Below the pieces are notes generated by a model, which did not search any database, was not told where the DNA came from, and saw nothing but the letters and a program-made list of their open reading frames with translations. DNA of 64,000 nucleotides from Xenopus tropicalis (Eukaryota; Chordata; Amphibia; Anura; Pipidae): the NCBI RefSeq assembly GCF_000004195.4, contig NC_030683.2, positions 861,207 to 925,206 on the forward strand, written 5' to 3'. Position numbers and translations under genes: made by a program. Positions 44,310 to 56,429 of the stretch are shown here, in pieces (position 1 is the stretch's first letter; every line of letters begins with the position of its first letter).

Positions 44310-44756
44310 TGGGCAACTGGGGCAAACTGGCCTTTACTGAACTAGTCATCCTTGTGTCAGCTTCCTGCCCCGGGCACCACAGTTCCACCTATGCCAATTG
44401 GTGCCAACTGGGGCAAACTGGCCTTTACTGACCTAGCCATTCTTGTCTCAGCTTCCTGCCCCGGGCACCACAGTTCCACCTATGCCAACTGGGGCAAACT
44501 GGCCTTTACTGACCTAGCCATTCTTGTCTCAGCTTCCTGCCCCGGGCACCACAGTTCCACCTATGCCAACTGGGGCAAACTGGCCTTTACTGACCTAGCC
44601 ATTCTTGTCTCAGCTTCCTGCCCCGGGCACCACAGTTCCACCTATGCCAACTGGGGCAAACTGGCCTTTACTGAACTAGCCATTCTTGTCTCAGCTTCCT
44701 GCCCCGGGCACCACAGTTCCACCTATGCCAACTGGTGCCAACTGGTCCCTGGAGTC
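44310..44756. repeat. 81-bp tandem repeat, about five copies
   Basis: The unit contains CAACTGGGGCAAACTGGCC, TTTACTGACCTAGCCATTC, CAGCTTCCTGCCCCGGGC and ACCACAGTTCCACCTATGC. Middle copies are almost identical. The 27-codon unit has no stop in one frame; no evidence of a gene. Confidence 0.96.
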
Positions 44757-44810
44757 AAGTGAAATTTAGTTTTATATGGTCATAAAGTTTCCCTTTACAT
44801 ATTGTCCATC

Positions 44811-47800
44811 AGTAACTCCTCCCAAATCTCTAACCCCTGATCATTCCTCCCCCCTAAATCTGTAACTCCCCCCAAATCTCTAACCCCCCTAAATCTGTAA
44901 CTCCTCCCAAATCTCTAACCCCTGATCATTCCTCCCCCCTAAATTTCTAACTCCCCCCAAATCTCTAACCCCCTAAATCTCTAACTCCCCCCAAATCTCT
45001 ACCCCCCTAAATCTCTAACTCCCCCCAAATCTCTAACCCCCCTAAATCTCTAACTCCCCCCAAATCTGTAACTCCCGATCATTCCTCCCCCCAAATCTCT
45101 AACTCCCCCCCAAATCTCTGACTCCTCATCATTCTGCCCCCCCAATCTCTAACTCGCCCCAAATCTCTAACTCCCCCCAAATCTCTAACTCCCCCCAAAT
45201 CCCTAACTCCTGATCATTCCGCCCCCCCCAAATCTCTAACTCCTCCCAAATCTCTAACCCCCCCTAAATCTGTAACTCCCCCCAAATCTATAACTCCCGA
45301 TCATTCCTCCCCCCTAAATCTCTAACTTCCGCCAAATCTCTAACCCCCCTAAATCTGTAACTCCCCCAAATCTCTAATTCCTGATCATTCCTCCCCCCTT
45401 AATCTCTAACTCCCCCCAAATCTCTAACCCCCCTAAATCTGTAACTCCCCCCAAATCTGTCACTCCCGATCATTCCTCACCCCCAAATCTCTAACTCCCC
45501 CCAAATCTCTAACTCCTGATCATTCCTCCCCCCAAATCTCTAACCCCCCCAAATCTGTAACTCCTAATCATTCCTCTCCCCCAAAATCTCTAACTCCCCC
45601 CAAATCTCTAACTCCTGATCATTCCTTTCCCCCAAATCTCTAACTCCCCCCGCCTGATCATTCCTCCCCCCCAAATCTCTAACTCCCCCAAATCTCTCAC
45701 TCCTCATCATTCCACCCCCCCAAATCTCTAACTCCCCATCTAACTCCCCCCAAATCTCTAACTCCCCCCAAATCTCTAACTCCTGATCATTCCTCCCCCA
45801 AATCTCTAACTCCCCCAAATCTCTAACTCCTGATCATTCCTAGCCCTAAATCTGTAACTCCCCCCAAATCTCTAACTCCTGATCATTCCTCTCCCCTAAA
45901 TCTCTAACTCCCCCCAAATCTCTAACTCCCCCCCACGTGATCATCCCTGCCCCCTAAATCTCTAACTCCTGATCATTCCTCCCCCCAAAATCTCTAACTC
46001 CTCATCATTCCACCCCCCCAAATCTCTAACTCCTGATCATTCCTCCCCCCAAATCTCTAACACCTCATCATCCCCCCCAAATCTGTAACTTCCCCCAAAA
46101 TCCCTAACTCCTGATCATTCCTCCCCCCCCAAATCTGTAACTTCCCCCAGATCTCTAACTCCTGATCATTCCTCCCCCCAAATCTCTAACACCTCATCAT
46201 CCCCCCCAAATCTGTAATTCCCCCCAAATCTCTAACTCCTCATCATTCCTCCCCCCAAATCTCTAACTCCTGATCATTCCTCCCCCCTAAATCTGTAACT
46301 CCCCCCAAATCTCTAATTCCTGATCATTTCGCCCCCCCTAAATCTCTAACTCCCCCCAAATCTCTAACTCCTGATCATTCCTACCCCTAAAATCTCTAGC
46401 TCCCCCCAAATCTTTAACTCGTAATCATTCCTCCCCCCAAAATCTCTAACTCCCCCAAATCTCTAACTCCTTATCATTCCTCCCCCCAAAATCTCTAACT
46501 CCCCCCCAAATCTTTAACTCGTGATCATTCCTCCCCCCAAAATCTCTAACTCCCCCCAAATCTCTAACTCCTGATCATTCCTCCCCCCCAAATCTCTAAC
46601 TCCCCCCAAATCTCTAACTCCTGATCATTCCTCCCCCCAAAATCTCTAACTCCCCCCCAAATCTTTAACTCGTGATCATTCCTCCCCCCAAAATCTCTAA
46701 CTCCCCCCAAATCTCTAACTCCTGATCATTCCTCCCCCCCAAATCTCTAACTCCCCCCAAATCTCTAACTCCTGATCATTCCTAGCCCTAAATCTGTAAC
46801 TCCCCCCAAATGTCTAACTCCTGATCATTCCTCTCCCCTAAATCTCTAACTCCCCCCAAATCTCTAACTCCTGATCATTCCTCTCCCCTAAATCTCTAAC
46901 TCCCCCCAAATCTCTAACTCCCCCACCACCTGATCATCCCTGCCCCCTAAATCTCTAACTCCTGATCATTCCTCTTCCCCAAAATCTCTAACTCCCCCCA
47001 AATCTCTAACCCCCCAAATCTGTAACTCCCCCAAATGTCTAACTCCTGATCATTCCTCTCCCCTAAATCTCTAACTCCCCCCAAATCTCTAACTCCCCCA
47101 CCACCTGATCATCCCTGCCCCCTAAATCTCTAACTCCTGATCATTCCTCTTCCCCAAAATCTCTAACTCCCCCCAAATCTCTAATTCCTGATCATTTCGC
47201 CCCCCTAAATCTGTAACTCCCCCCAAATCTCTAACTCCTGATCATTCCTACCCCTAAAATCTCTAACTCCCCCCCCAAATCTTTAACTCGTGATCATTCC
47301 TCCCCCCAAAATCTCTAACTCCCCCCAAATCTCTAACTCCTTATCATTCCTCCCCCCAAAATCTCTAACTCCCCCCAAATCTTTAACTCGTGATCATTCC
47401 TCCCCCCAAAATCTCTAACTCCCCCCCAAATCTCTAACTCCTGATCATTCCTCCCCCCCAAATCTCTAACTCCCCCCAAATCTCTAACTCCTGATCATTC
47501 CTCCCCCAAAATCTCTAACTCCCCCCAAATCTTTAACTCGTGATCATTCCTCCCCCAAAATCTCTAACTCCCCCCAAATCTCTAACTCCTGATCATTCCT
47601 CCCCCCCAAATCTCTAACTCCCCCCAAATCTCTAACTCCTGATCATTCCTAGCCCTAAATCTGTAACTCCCCCCAAATGTCTAAACTCCTGATCATTCCT
47701 CTCCCCTAAATCTCTAACTCCCCCCAAATCTCTAACTCCCCACCACCTGATCATCCCTGCCCCTAAATCTCTAACTCCTGATCATTCCTCTTCCCCAAAA

Positions 47801-49203
47801 TCTCTAACTCCCCCCAAATCTCTAACCCCCAAATCTGTAACTCCCCCAAATGTCTAACTCCTGATCATTCCTCTCCCCCAAAATCACTAACTCCCACCAA
47901 ATCTCTAACTCCTGATCATTCCTACCCCTAAATCTGTAACTCCCCCAAATGTCTAACTCCTGATCATTCCTCCCCCCAAAATCTCTAACTCCCCCCAAAT
48001 CTCTAACTCCCGATCATTCCTACCCCTAAATCTGTAACTCCCCCCAAATCTCTAACTCCTGATCGTTCCTACCCCTAAATCTGTAACTCCCCCCAAATCT
48101 CTAACTCCTGATCATTCCTCTCCCCCAAATATCTAACTCCCCCCAAATCTCTAACTCCCCCCCCACCTGATCATCCCTGCCCCCCAAATCTCTAACTCTT
48201 GATCATTCCTACCCCTAAATCTGTAACTCCCCCAAATGTCTAACTCCTGATCATTCTACCCCCCAAATCTCTAACTCACCCCCCACCTGATCATCCCTGC
48301 CCCCCAAATCTCTAACTCCTGATCATTCCTACCCCTAAATCTGTAACTCCCCCAAATGTCTAACTCCTGATCATTCTACCCCCCAAATCTCTAACTCCCC
48401 CAAATCTCTAACTCACCCCCCACCTGATCATCCCTGCCCCCTAATTCTCTAACTCCTGATCATTCCTCTCCCCCCAAATCTGTAACTCCCCCCAAATCTC
48501 TAACTCTTGATCATTCCTCTCCCCCAAAATCTCTAACTCCCCCCAAATCTGTAACTCCCCCCAAATGTCTAACTCCTGATCATTCCTCTCCCCCAAAATC
48601 TCTAACTCCCCCCAAATCTGTAACTCCCCCAAATGTCTAACTCCTGATCATTCCTCTCCCCCAAAATCTCTAACTCCCCCCAAATCTGTAACTCCCCCCA
48701 AATGTCTAACTCCTGATCATTCCTCTCCCCCAAAATCTGTAACTCCCCCCAAATCTGTAACTCCCCCCAAATGTCTAACTCCTGATCATTCCTCTCCCCA
48801 AAATCTCTAACTCCCCCCAAATCTGTAACTCCCCCAAATGTCTAACTCCTGATCATTCCTCTCCCCCAAAATCTCTAACTCCCCCCCAAATGTCTAACTC
48901 CTGATCATTCCTCTCGCACAAAATCTCTAACTCCCCCCAAATCTGTAACTCCTGATCATTCCTCCCCCCCAAAATCTCTAACCCCCCCCAAATCTCTAAC
49001 CCCCCCAAATCTGTAACTCCTAATCATTCCTCTCCCCCAAAATCTCTAACTCCCCCCAAATCTCTAACTCCTCATCATTCTTTCCCCCCAAATCTCTAAC
49101 TCCCCCCGCCTGATCATTCCTTTCCCCCAAATCTCTAACTCCCCCCGCCTGATTATTCCTTTCCCCTAAATCTCTAACTCCCCCCCTGCCTGATCATTCC
49201 TGC
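44811..49203. repeat. 4.4-kb array of CCCCCCAAATCTCTAACTCC units
   Basis: The basic unit is AAATCTCTAACTCCCCCC (~18 bp), mixed with a longer form that adds TGATCATTCCTCC (~31 bp). Long blocks (for example around 46440-46780 and 47290-47640, and again 48480-48880) are near copies of each other, showing higher-order amplification. The + strand has almost no G apart from TGATCA and TGTAAC. Confidence 0.95.
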
Positions 49204-49760
49204 CCCCCCAGATCTGAGTCCCAATCACTCACACGGGGGCCATACAATGAGACAGTGACACACACAGTTATTCTTGGCTCTCCATGTGACGGATGTCTCA
49301 AGTGACAGGTAATGTCTCCGGCAGTAAGAGGTCTCGTGTGACAGCGGATGTTTCGGCTCTCAGTGTATGGGGGGATTGGTGGGACTGGTGGGACTGGTGA
49401 GACTGGTGGGAAGATACAGGGAAGAGCCCGGTTCCTATGGATTTGGTTCCTTTCCTCACTGGACTGGGCTCCTGTTCTCCTGGTGCTTCTGGGAATGTCC
49501 GGCATTGACCCACCAAGGAGAACCCTCACCTACCAACAGACCCTGGTGAGTCCCTTCAGGCCATTTACTCATTTAGTTCTTACTCCCCATTGGCTGAGCA
49601 AGGGCCGCGTGACTGCAGGAGCTGCCATGTTGCCCCTGTGTAGGTAAGTGGGAGACACAGAGGGGTTTAGGGATGAAGTTTGGTAGGTGATTTTCTCCAG
49701 ACTTTCCTGGGGCCCGAGTGGCCCTGTAGGTCTCACAGAGACCCTGGCTGGCTCTGGGAG
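49204..49760. other. Single-copy island between arrays
   Basis: Non-repetitive sequence with a small GGTGGGACT repeat at 49376-49412. A possible exon is described separately at 49423-49542. Confidence 0.5.
49423..49542 (+). other. Possible coding exon with a hydrophobic leader-like segment
   Basis: Between an AGATACAG acceptor-like site and a strong CTG/GTGAGT donor at 49543, one frame reads FLWIWFLSSLDWAPVLLVLL, then GMSGIDPPRRTLTYQQTL. The hydrophobic run resembles a signal peptide or membrane segment. The frame is also open upstream to an ATG at 49348. No family is recognised and no downstream exon with a matching phase was found, so this may be chance. Confidence 0.2.
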
Positions 49761-50289
49761 TCCTTGCTGGACCTATGGAGGGGGGTCCTTGCTGGACCTA
49801 TGGAGGGGGGTCCTTGCTGGACCTATGGAGGGGGGTCCTTGCTGGACCTATGGAGGGGGGTCCTTGCTGACCTATGGGAGGGGGGTCCTTGCTGGACCTA
49901 TGGAGGGGGGGGGCCTTGCTGGACCTATGGAGGGGGGGCCTTGCTGGACCTATGGAGGGGGTCCTTGCTGGACCTATGGAGGGGGGTCCTTGCTGGACCT
50001 ATGGAGGGGGGGCCTTGCTGGACCTATGGAGGGGGGTCCTTGCTGGACCTATGGAGGGGGGTCCTTGCTGGACCTATGGAGGGGGGTCCTTGCTGGACCT
50101 ATGGAGGGGGGGGCCTTGCTGGACCTATGGAGGGGGGTCCTTGCTGGACCTATGGAGGGGGGGCCTTGCTGGACCTATGGAGGGGGGCCTTGCTGGACCT
50201 ATGGAGGGGGGCCTTGCTGGACCTATGGAGGGGGGTCCTTGCTGGACCTATGGAGGGGGGGGCCTTGCTGGACCTATGGAGGGGGGTCC
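49761..50289. repeat. 25-bp array of CTTGCTGGACCTATGGAGG
   Basis: The unit is CCTTGCTGGACCTATGGAGG plus four to seven G or GGGGT, about 21 copies. Length changes are mostly in the G run. Confidence 0.96.
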
Positions 50290-50404
50290 CTAGTGACCTT
50301 GTTCCCGGGACTCCTGTCTCTGTGATTACAAACAATATTATGGAAGGAAACCCGATCCCGGCCGGATGTTTCCGCTCTGCACAGGGATTTACATTCCATG
50401 GAGC
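50290..50404 (+). other. Short single-copy stretch, open in one frame
   Basis: It reads DLVPGTPVSVITNNI and GNPIPAGCFRSAQGFTFHG in one + frame before the next array. No family is recognised. The frame does not match the phase of the possible exon at 49423. Confidence 0.2.
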
Positions 50405-51590
50405 CCTGGGCATTAGAATGGGGCATCAGAGTGAGTAAATATGTGTATGGGGGGGCAATAGGAAAGAGATACTGCCCCAGTGTGGCAGGACAAGGAGTGG
50501 GCTGAAGGTACTGGTACCGACTCTGGGGCAAATAACCATGAATATGGGGCATCAGAGTGAGTAAATATGTGTATGGGGGGCAATAGGAAGAGATACTGGC
50601 CCAGTGTGGCAGGACAAGGAGTGGCTGAAGGTACTGGTACCTCGACTCTGGGGCAAATAACCATGAATATGGGGCATCAAGAGTGAGTAAATATGTGTAT
50701 GGGGGGCAATAGGAAAGAGATACTGCCCCAGTGTGGCAGGACAAGGAGTGGGCTGAAGGTACTGGTACCAACTCTGGGGCAAATAACCATGAATATGGGG
50801 CATCAGAGTGAGTAAATATGTGTATGGGGGGGCAATAGGAAAGAGATACTGCCCCAGTGTGGCAGGACAAGGAGTGGGCTGAAGGTACTGGTACCGACTC
50901 TGACTAAGGGGCAAATCACCAGGATTATGGGGCATCAGAGTGAGTAAATATGTGTATGGGGGGGCAATAGGAAAGAGATACTGCCCCAGTGTGGCAGGAC
51001 AAGGAGTGGGCTGAAGGGTACTGGTCCGACTCTGAAGGGCAAATCACCAGGATTATGGGGCCATCATGAGTGAGTAAATATGTGTATGGGGGGGGCCAAT
51101 AGGAAGAGATACTGCCCCAGTGTGGCAGGACAAGGAGTGGGGGCTGGAAGGTACTGGTACCGAACTCTGGGGCAAATAACCAGGATTATGGGGCATCAGA
51201 GTGAGTAAATATGTGTATGGGGGGGCAATAGGAAAGAGATACTGCCCCAGTGTGGCAGGACAAGGAGTGGGGCTGAAGGTACTGGGGTACCGACTCTGGG
51301 GCAAATAACCAGAATTATGGGGGCATCAGAGTGAGTAAATATGTGTATGGGGGGGCAATAGGAAAGAGATACTGCCCCAGTGTGGCAGGACAAGGAGTGG
51401 GCTGAAGGTACTGGTACCGACTCTGGGGCAAATAACCAGAATTATGGGGCATCAGAGTGAGTAAATATGTGTATGGGGGGGCAATAGGAAAGAGGTACTG
51501 CCCCAGTGTGGCAGGACAAGGACTGGGCTGAAGGTACTGGTACCGACTCTGACTAAGGGGCAAATAACCATGAATATGGGGCATTTATGA
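50405..51590. repeat. ~125-130 bp tandem array, about nine copies
   Basis: The unit contains GGGGCATCAGAGTGAGTAAA, TATGTGTATGGGGGGGCAAT, CTGCCCCAGTGTGGCAGGAC and ACTGGTACCGACTCTGGGGC. Copies between 50930 and 51320 have more small indels. Each unit has a KpnI site (GGTACC) in most copies and a GTGAGT donor-like motif. Confidence 0.96.
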
Positions 51591-51950
51591 GACAGAACAA
51601 TATCGGATCTCTGTTGTGCGCTGTGAGACAGGGTTGGTTCTGATTGGCAGAGGCACTGCCGGGGGGCTATATGGGACCCCAATATCACAGAACCCAAGGT
51701 TCCCAAAGATCTGATATAACAGGAAGTCCAATCCCCGGTGCTGCTCATTACTCACAGGGAATGTTGCACATTATTGTACTGAGAGAACAACCCAGTAACT
51801 ACATCCCAAGTCACTAATGTACTGAATCCTTACTGTACTCTCTACCCCCCGCTGTATCTCCTTACTGAACTCTATACCCCCTACTGTATCTCCTTACTGT
51901 ACTCTCTACCCCCCGCTGTATCTCCTTAGTGTACTCTATACCCCCTACTG
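51591..51950. other. Spacer with three copies of a 36-bp repeat
   Basis: 51591-51830 is single-copy. From 51835 to 51945, TGTATCTCCTTACTG with TACTCTATACCCCC occurs about three times. No gene is visible. Confidence 0.7.
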
Positions 51951-52300
51951 CAGTGCTGTCCAACTTCTACGGTGCCGAGGGCCGAAATTTCTCTACCATA
52001 CATGGTGGAGGGCCACTAATGGAAGCCATTTTTTGACCACTCCCCTTTCTGAAACCACACCCACTTCAAACCACACCTATTTTATCACAATGGTGGTAGC
52101 ACAGCAAAATCCCCAATGCTTGGTCCTTACTGTGGGGATATCAACCATCATTCATATGTGAAAGAATTATGTCATATTAAGATATACTTAGGGACCATTT
52201 AATGGCTATTTCCAACTGCTAACAAACTCCCACAACAAACCCCTGCCAGGTTCACCTCCCACAAGCAGCATAGGGCATGCAGAGTATGGCACACACAGGC
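51951..52300 (-). mobile_element. hAT-type element end, inverted relative to the 33-kb copy
   Basis: The segment starts with the terminal repeat CAGTGCTGTCCAACT at 51951-51965. It is the reverse complement of the right part of the element at 33090-34221, including the orientation switch in the 34-bp repeat (GCACACACAGGCAGCACTCT near 52300). No opposite terminus and no target duplication were found; the array at 52300-53165 runs into CT-rich DNA. Confidence 0.88.
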
Positions 52301-53165
52301 AGCACTCTGCCTGTCCTATGCTGTTTGTGTGTGCCATACTCTGCCTGCCCTACCCTGACTGTGTGTGCCATACTCTGCCTGCCCTACCCCGACTGTGTGT
52401 GCTATACTCTGCCTGTCCTATGCTGTCTGTGTGTGCCATACTCTGCCTGTCCTACCCTGCCTGTGTGTGCCATACTCTGCCTTCCCTATGCTGCCTCTGT
52501 GTGCCATACTCTGCCTGCCCTACCCTGCCTGTGTGTGCCATACTCTACCTGCCCTATGCTGGCTGTGTGTGCCATACTCTGCCTGCCCTACCCTGACTGT
52601 GTGTGCCATACTCTGCCTGCCCTACCCCGACTGTGTGTGCTATACTCTGCCTGCCCTATGCTGGCTGTGTGTGCCATACTCTGCCTGCCCTACCCTGACT
52701 GTGTGTGCCATACTCTGCCTGCCCTACCCCGACTGTGTGTGCTATACTCTGCCTGTCCTATGCTGTCTGTGTGTGCCATACTCTGCCTGTCCTACCCTGC
52801 CTGTGTGTGCCATACTCTGCCTCCTATGCTGCCTCTGTGTGCCATACTCTGCCTGCCCTACCCTGCCTGTGTGTGCCATACTCTACCTGCCCTATGCTGG
52901 CTGTGTGTGCCATACTCTGCCTGCCCTACCCTGACTGTGTGTGCCATACTCTGCCTGCCCTACCCCGACTGTGTGTGCCATACTCCGCCTGCCCTATGCT
53001 GCCTGTGTGTGCCATACTCTGCCTGCCCTACCCCGACTGTGTGTGCCATACCCTCCCTGACCTATGCTGCCTATGTGTGCCATACACTCCCTGCCCTATG
53101 CTGCCTATGTGTGCCATACTCTACCTGCCCTATGCTGCCTATGTGTGCCATACCCTCCCTGACCT
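52300..53165. repeat. 34-bp array (TGCCATACTCTGCC family), third copy
   Basis: About 25 units of the 34-bp family seen at 30757 and 33415. They include a nearly exact internal duplication: 52310-52620 and 52640-52950 have the same order of variants (CCCGACTGTG, TGCTGTCTG, TGCCTCTGTG). Confidence 0.95.
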
Positions 53166-53169
53166 ATTG

Positions 53170-55023
53170 TCGTCCTCGATCTGTCTCTCTCTCCTCGTTC
53201 CTCTCTCTTCTCTCTCTCACTCTGTCTCTCTCTCACTGGTTCTTCTCTCTCTCACTCTGTCTCTCTCTCACTCTGTCGTCTCTCTCTCTGCTTCTCTACT
53301 CTCTGTCTCTCTCTCCTGTCTCTCTCTCTCATGTTGTCTCTCCGTCTCTCTCTCTAGTCTCTCTCTCCTCTCTGTCTCTCTCTCACTCTGCTCTCACCTG
53401 TCTCTCCTCTCTCACTCTGTTCTCTCGTTACTCTCTCCTCTCTTTCTCTCTCTCTTCTCTTTTCACTCTCTCTCACTCTGTCTCACTCTGCTACGCTTCT
53501 ACTCGTCTCTCTCTCAGCCTCTGTTCTCTCCTTCTCACCTGTCGCTCATCTTCACCTGTCTCTTTCTCACTCTGTTCTCTCTCTCACTCTTGTTCCTCTC
53601 CCACTCTGTCCCTCCACTCTCTCTAGCTCTCTCTCTCTTCTCTCTCTTCACTCTGCTCTCTCGCACGCTTTCTCTCTCTCCTGTTTCTCTCTCTCTGTCT
53701 CTCCTCTCTCTCCTCTCACTCCGTCTCTCACTCTCTCACTCTCTCTGTCTCTCTCTGTCTCTCGTCTCTCCTCTGTCCTTCTCACCATCTCTCTCTCTCT
53801 CACTGTCCTCTCTCTCTCTCTTTTTCTCTGTCTCTCTCTCTGTCTCTCTCTCTGTCTCTCTCTCTGTTCTTCTTCATCCTTCTTCTCATCTCTCATCTGT
53901 TCACTCTCTTCTCACTCTGTCTTCTCACTCTGTCTCTCTCTCTCACTCGTTCTCTCTTCTCTCACTTCTGTTCTTCTTTCATCTCTGTCTCTCTCTCACT
54001 CTGTCCTCTTCTCTCTCTCGGTCTCTGCTCTCTCATTCTCTGTCTACTCTGTACTCATCTTCTCACTCTGTCTCTCTCTCACTCTATCTCTCTACTCTCT
54101 GTCTCTTCTCTCCACTCTTCTCTCTCTCACCTCTTTCTCTCTCTCACTCTTTGCTCTCTTCATCTTGTCTCCTCTCCTCATCTTTCTCTTTCTCCTCTCA
54201 TCTCTTTCCTTTTTTGGTTCCTTCTCTCCCTTCTTGTTTCTCTGTCTTCTCTCTCTCACTTCTCTCTCTCGTCTCTCACTCTGTCTCTCTCTCTCTCACT
54301 CTGTCCTCTCTCTCACCCTCACTTGTCTCCTCTCTCCTCTCTCTCTCCTCGTACTCTGTCTCTCTCTCTACTCTGTTCTCATCTCTCTCACTGTCTCTCT
54401 CTCTTCTCTCATCTCTGGTCGTCCTCTACTCCACCTGTCTCTTCCTCTGTCTCTCTCTCTCTGTCTGTCCCTTCTTCACTCTGTCTTTTCTCCACTCTGT
54501 CTCCTTCTCACTCTGTCCCTCTCACTCTGTCTCTCTCTCTCTCTTATCTTCTTCTTCTGTTTCTCTTCTCTCTCTTCTCTCATTTTTTTTCTCTGTTCTC
54601 TCTCTCTCTCTCTCACTCTGTATCGTCTCTCTCTCACTCTGTCTCTCACTCTCTCACTCTTCTCTCTCCTCAGTCCCTTCCTCTCACTTGTTCTTCTCCA
54701 TCTGCTCTCCTCTCTCACCTTCTTTACTCTCTCACTCTGTCTCTCTCTCACTCTCTCACTCTGCTCTCTCACTCTCTCACTCTGTCTCTCTCTCTCACTC
54801 TGTCTCTCTCTCTCACTCTGTCTCTCTCTCTCACTCTGTTCTCCCTATCTGTCTCTCTAACTTCTCACTCTGTCTCTCTCTCTCCACTCTGTCTCTCTCT
54901 CTCACTCTGTCTTCTCACTCTGTCTCTCTCTCACTCTGTCCTCTCTCTCTCTCACTCTGTTTCTCTCCACTCTGTCTCTCTCTCTCTCACTCTGTCTCTC
55001 TCTCTCACTCTGTCTCTCTCTCA

Positions 55024-55056
<33 letters not shown>

Positions 55057-55455
55057 ACTCTGTCTCACTCTGTCTCTCTCTCACTCTGTCTCACTCTGTC
55101 TCTCTCACTCTGTCTCTCTCTCTCACTCTGTCTCTCTCTCACTCTCTCACTCTGTCTCTCTCTCACTCTCTCTCTCTGTCTCTCTCTCACTCTCTCACTC
55201 TGTCTCTCTCTCACTCTCTCACTCTGTCTCTCTCTCACTCTCTCACTCTGTCTCTCTCTCTCACTCTGTCTACTCTTCCTCACTCTGTCTCTCTCTCTCC
55301 TCTCTGTCTCTCTCTCTCACTCTGTCTCTCTCTCTCTCTCACTCTGTCTCTCTCTCTCTCTCACTCTGTCTCTCTCTCTCACTCTGTCTCTTCTCTCTCC
55401 ACTCTGTCTCTCTCTCTCTCTCTCTCCACTCTGTCTCTGCTGTCTCTCTCTCTCA
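53170..55455. repeat. 2.3-kb (CT)n-rich low-complexity tract
   Basis: The sequence is TCTCTCTCTCACTCTGTCTC repeated with irregular length. It is noisy on the left (53170-54770) and regular on the right (54770-55440). The + strand is nearly all pyrimidine. Open frames rich in S and L are by-products. Confidence 0.96.
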
Positions 55456-55653
55456 GCTCTAGTTAATGACTCCCAGCTGGGAAGGGAGAGGGATGTAACC
55501 CCCCCTTCTCACAATCCTGAGACATTGCTCACCTCTTATACAGTGTAGCCCCCCCACCCCACAGGCACGCACAGTTACCTCATTCCTGCCCCCAGGTCAC
55601 CGGCTGCCCCTGTACTGCACAACTGCATGGGGAGCTGCCAAGTGTAAAAGAAT
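55456..55653. other. Short single-copy spacer
   Basis: No recognisable feature. Confidence 0.4.
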
Positions 55654-56343
55654 GATTGTAAGCTCACTGGGGCAGGGACTAATGGGAATGGGATAGGGAC
55701 CTTAGATTGTAAGCTCACTGGGGCAGGGGCTGATGGGAATGGGATAGGGACCTTAGATTGTAAGCTCACTGGGGCAGGGCTGATGGAATGGGATAGGGGC
55801 CTTAGATTGTAAGCTCACTGGGGCAGGGCTGATGGGAATGGTGATAGGGACCTTAGAGTGTAAGCTCACTGGGGCAGGAATGATGGAATGGGATAGGGAC
55901 CTTAGATTGTAAGCTCACTGGGGCAGGGGCTGATGGACATGTGATAGGGACCTTAGATTGTAAGCTCATGGGCAGGGACTGATGGGAATGTGATATGGGC
56001 CTTAGATTGTAAGCTCACTGCGGGGCAGGACTGAGGGAATGGGATAGGAACCTTAGATTGTAAGCTCACTGGGGCAGGGACTGATGGGAATGGGATAGGG
56101 ACCTTAGATTGTAAGCTCACTGGGGCAGGGGCTGATGGGAATGGGATAGGGACCTTAGATTGTAAGCCTCACTGGGGCAGGGGCTGATGGGAATGGATAG
56201 GGACCTTAGATTGTAAGCTCACTGGGGCAGGGGCTGATGGGAATGGGATAGGGACCTTAGAGTGTAAGCTCACTGGGGGCAAGGCTGATGGAATTGGGAT
56301 AGGGACCTTAGATTGTAAGCTCACTGGGGGCAGGGCTGATGGG
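55654..56343. repeat. 51-bp array derived from an interspersed-repeat-like motif
   Basis: The unit is ATTGTAAGCTCACTGGGGCA, GGGGCTGATGGGAATGG and GATAGGGACCTTAG (51 bp), about 13 copies. TAGATTGTAAGCTC..GGGCAGGGAC resembles the 3'-terminal phrase found in L2/MIR-type repeats of many vertebrates; this is from memory. Confidence 0.94.
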
Positions 56344-56429
56344 AGAGATACAGAGCAGTTGGATATGCTAAGGGGGCCCTACACTAAAGGCTGATTGGGG
56401 GGGGGGTATTGCACTAATTTGGGCCTCAG

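Noticed and set aside
19080..44756. Selection for unit lengths that are multiples of three (24, 24, 24, 54, 81)
   Set aside because: Many other arrays have 10, 20, 25, 34 or 52 bp units; the share of multiples of three is not clearly above chance.
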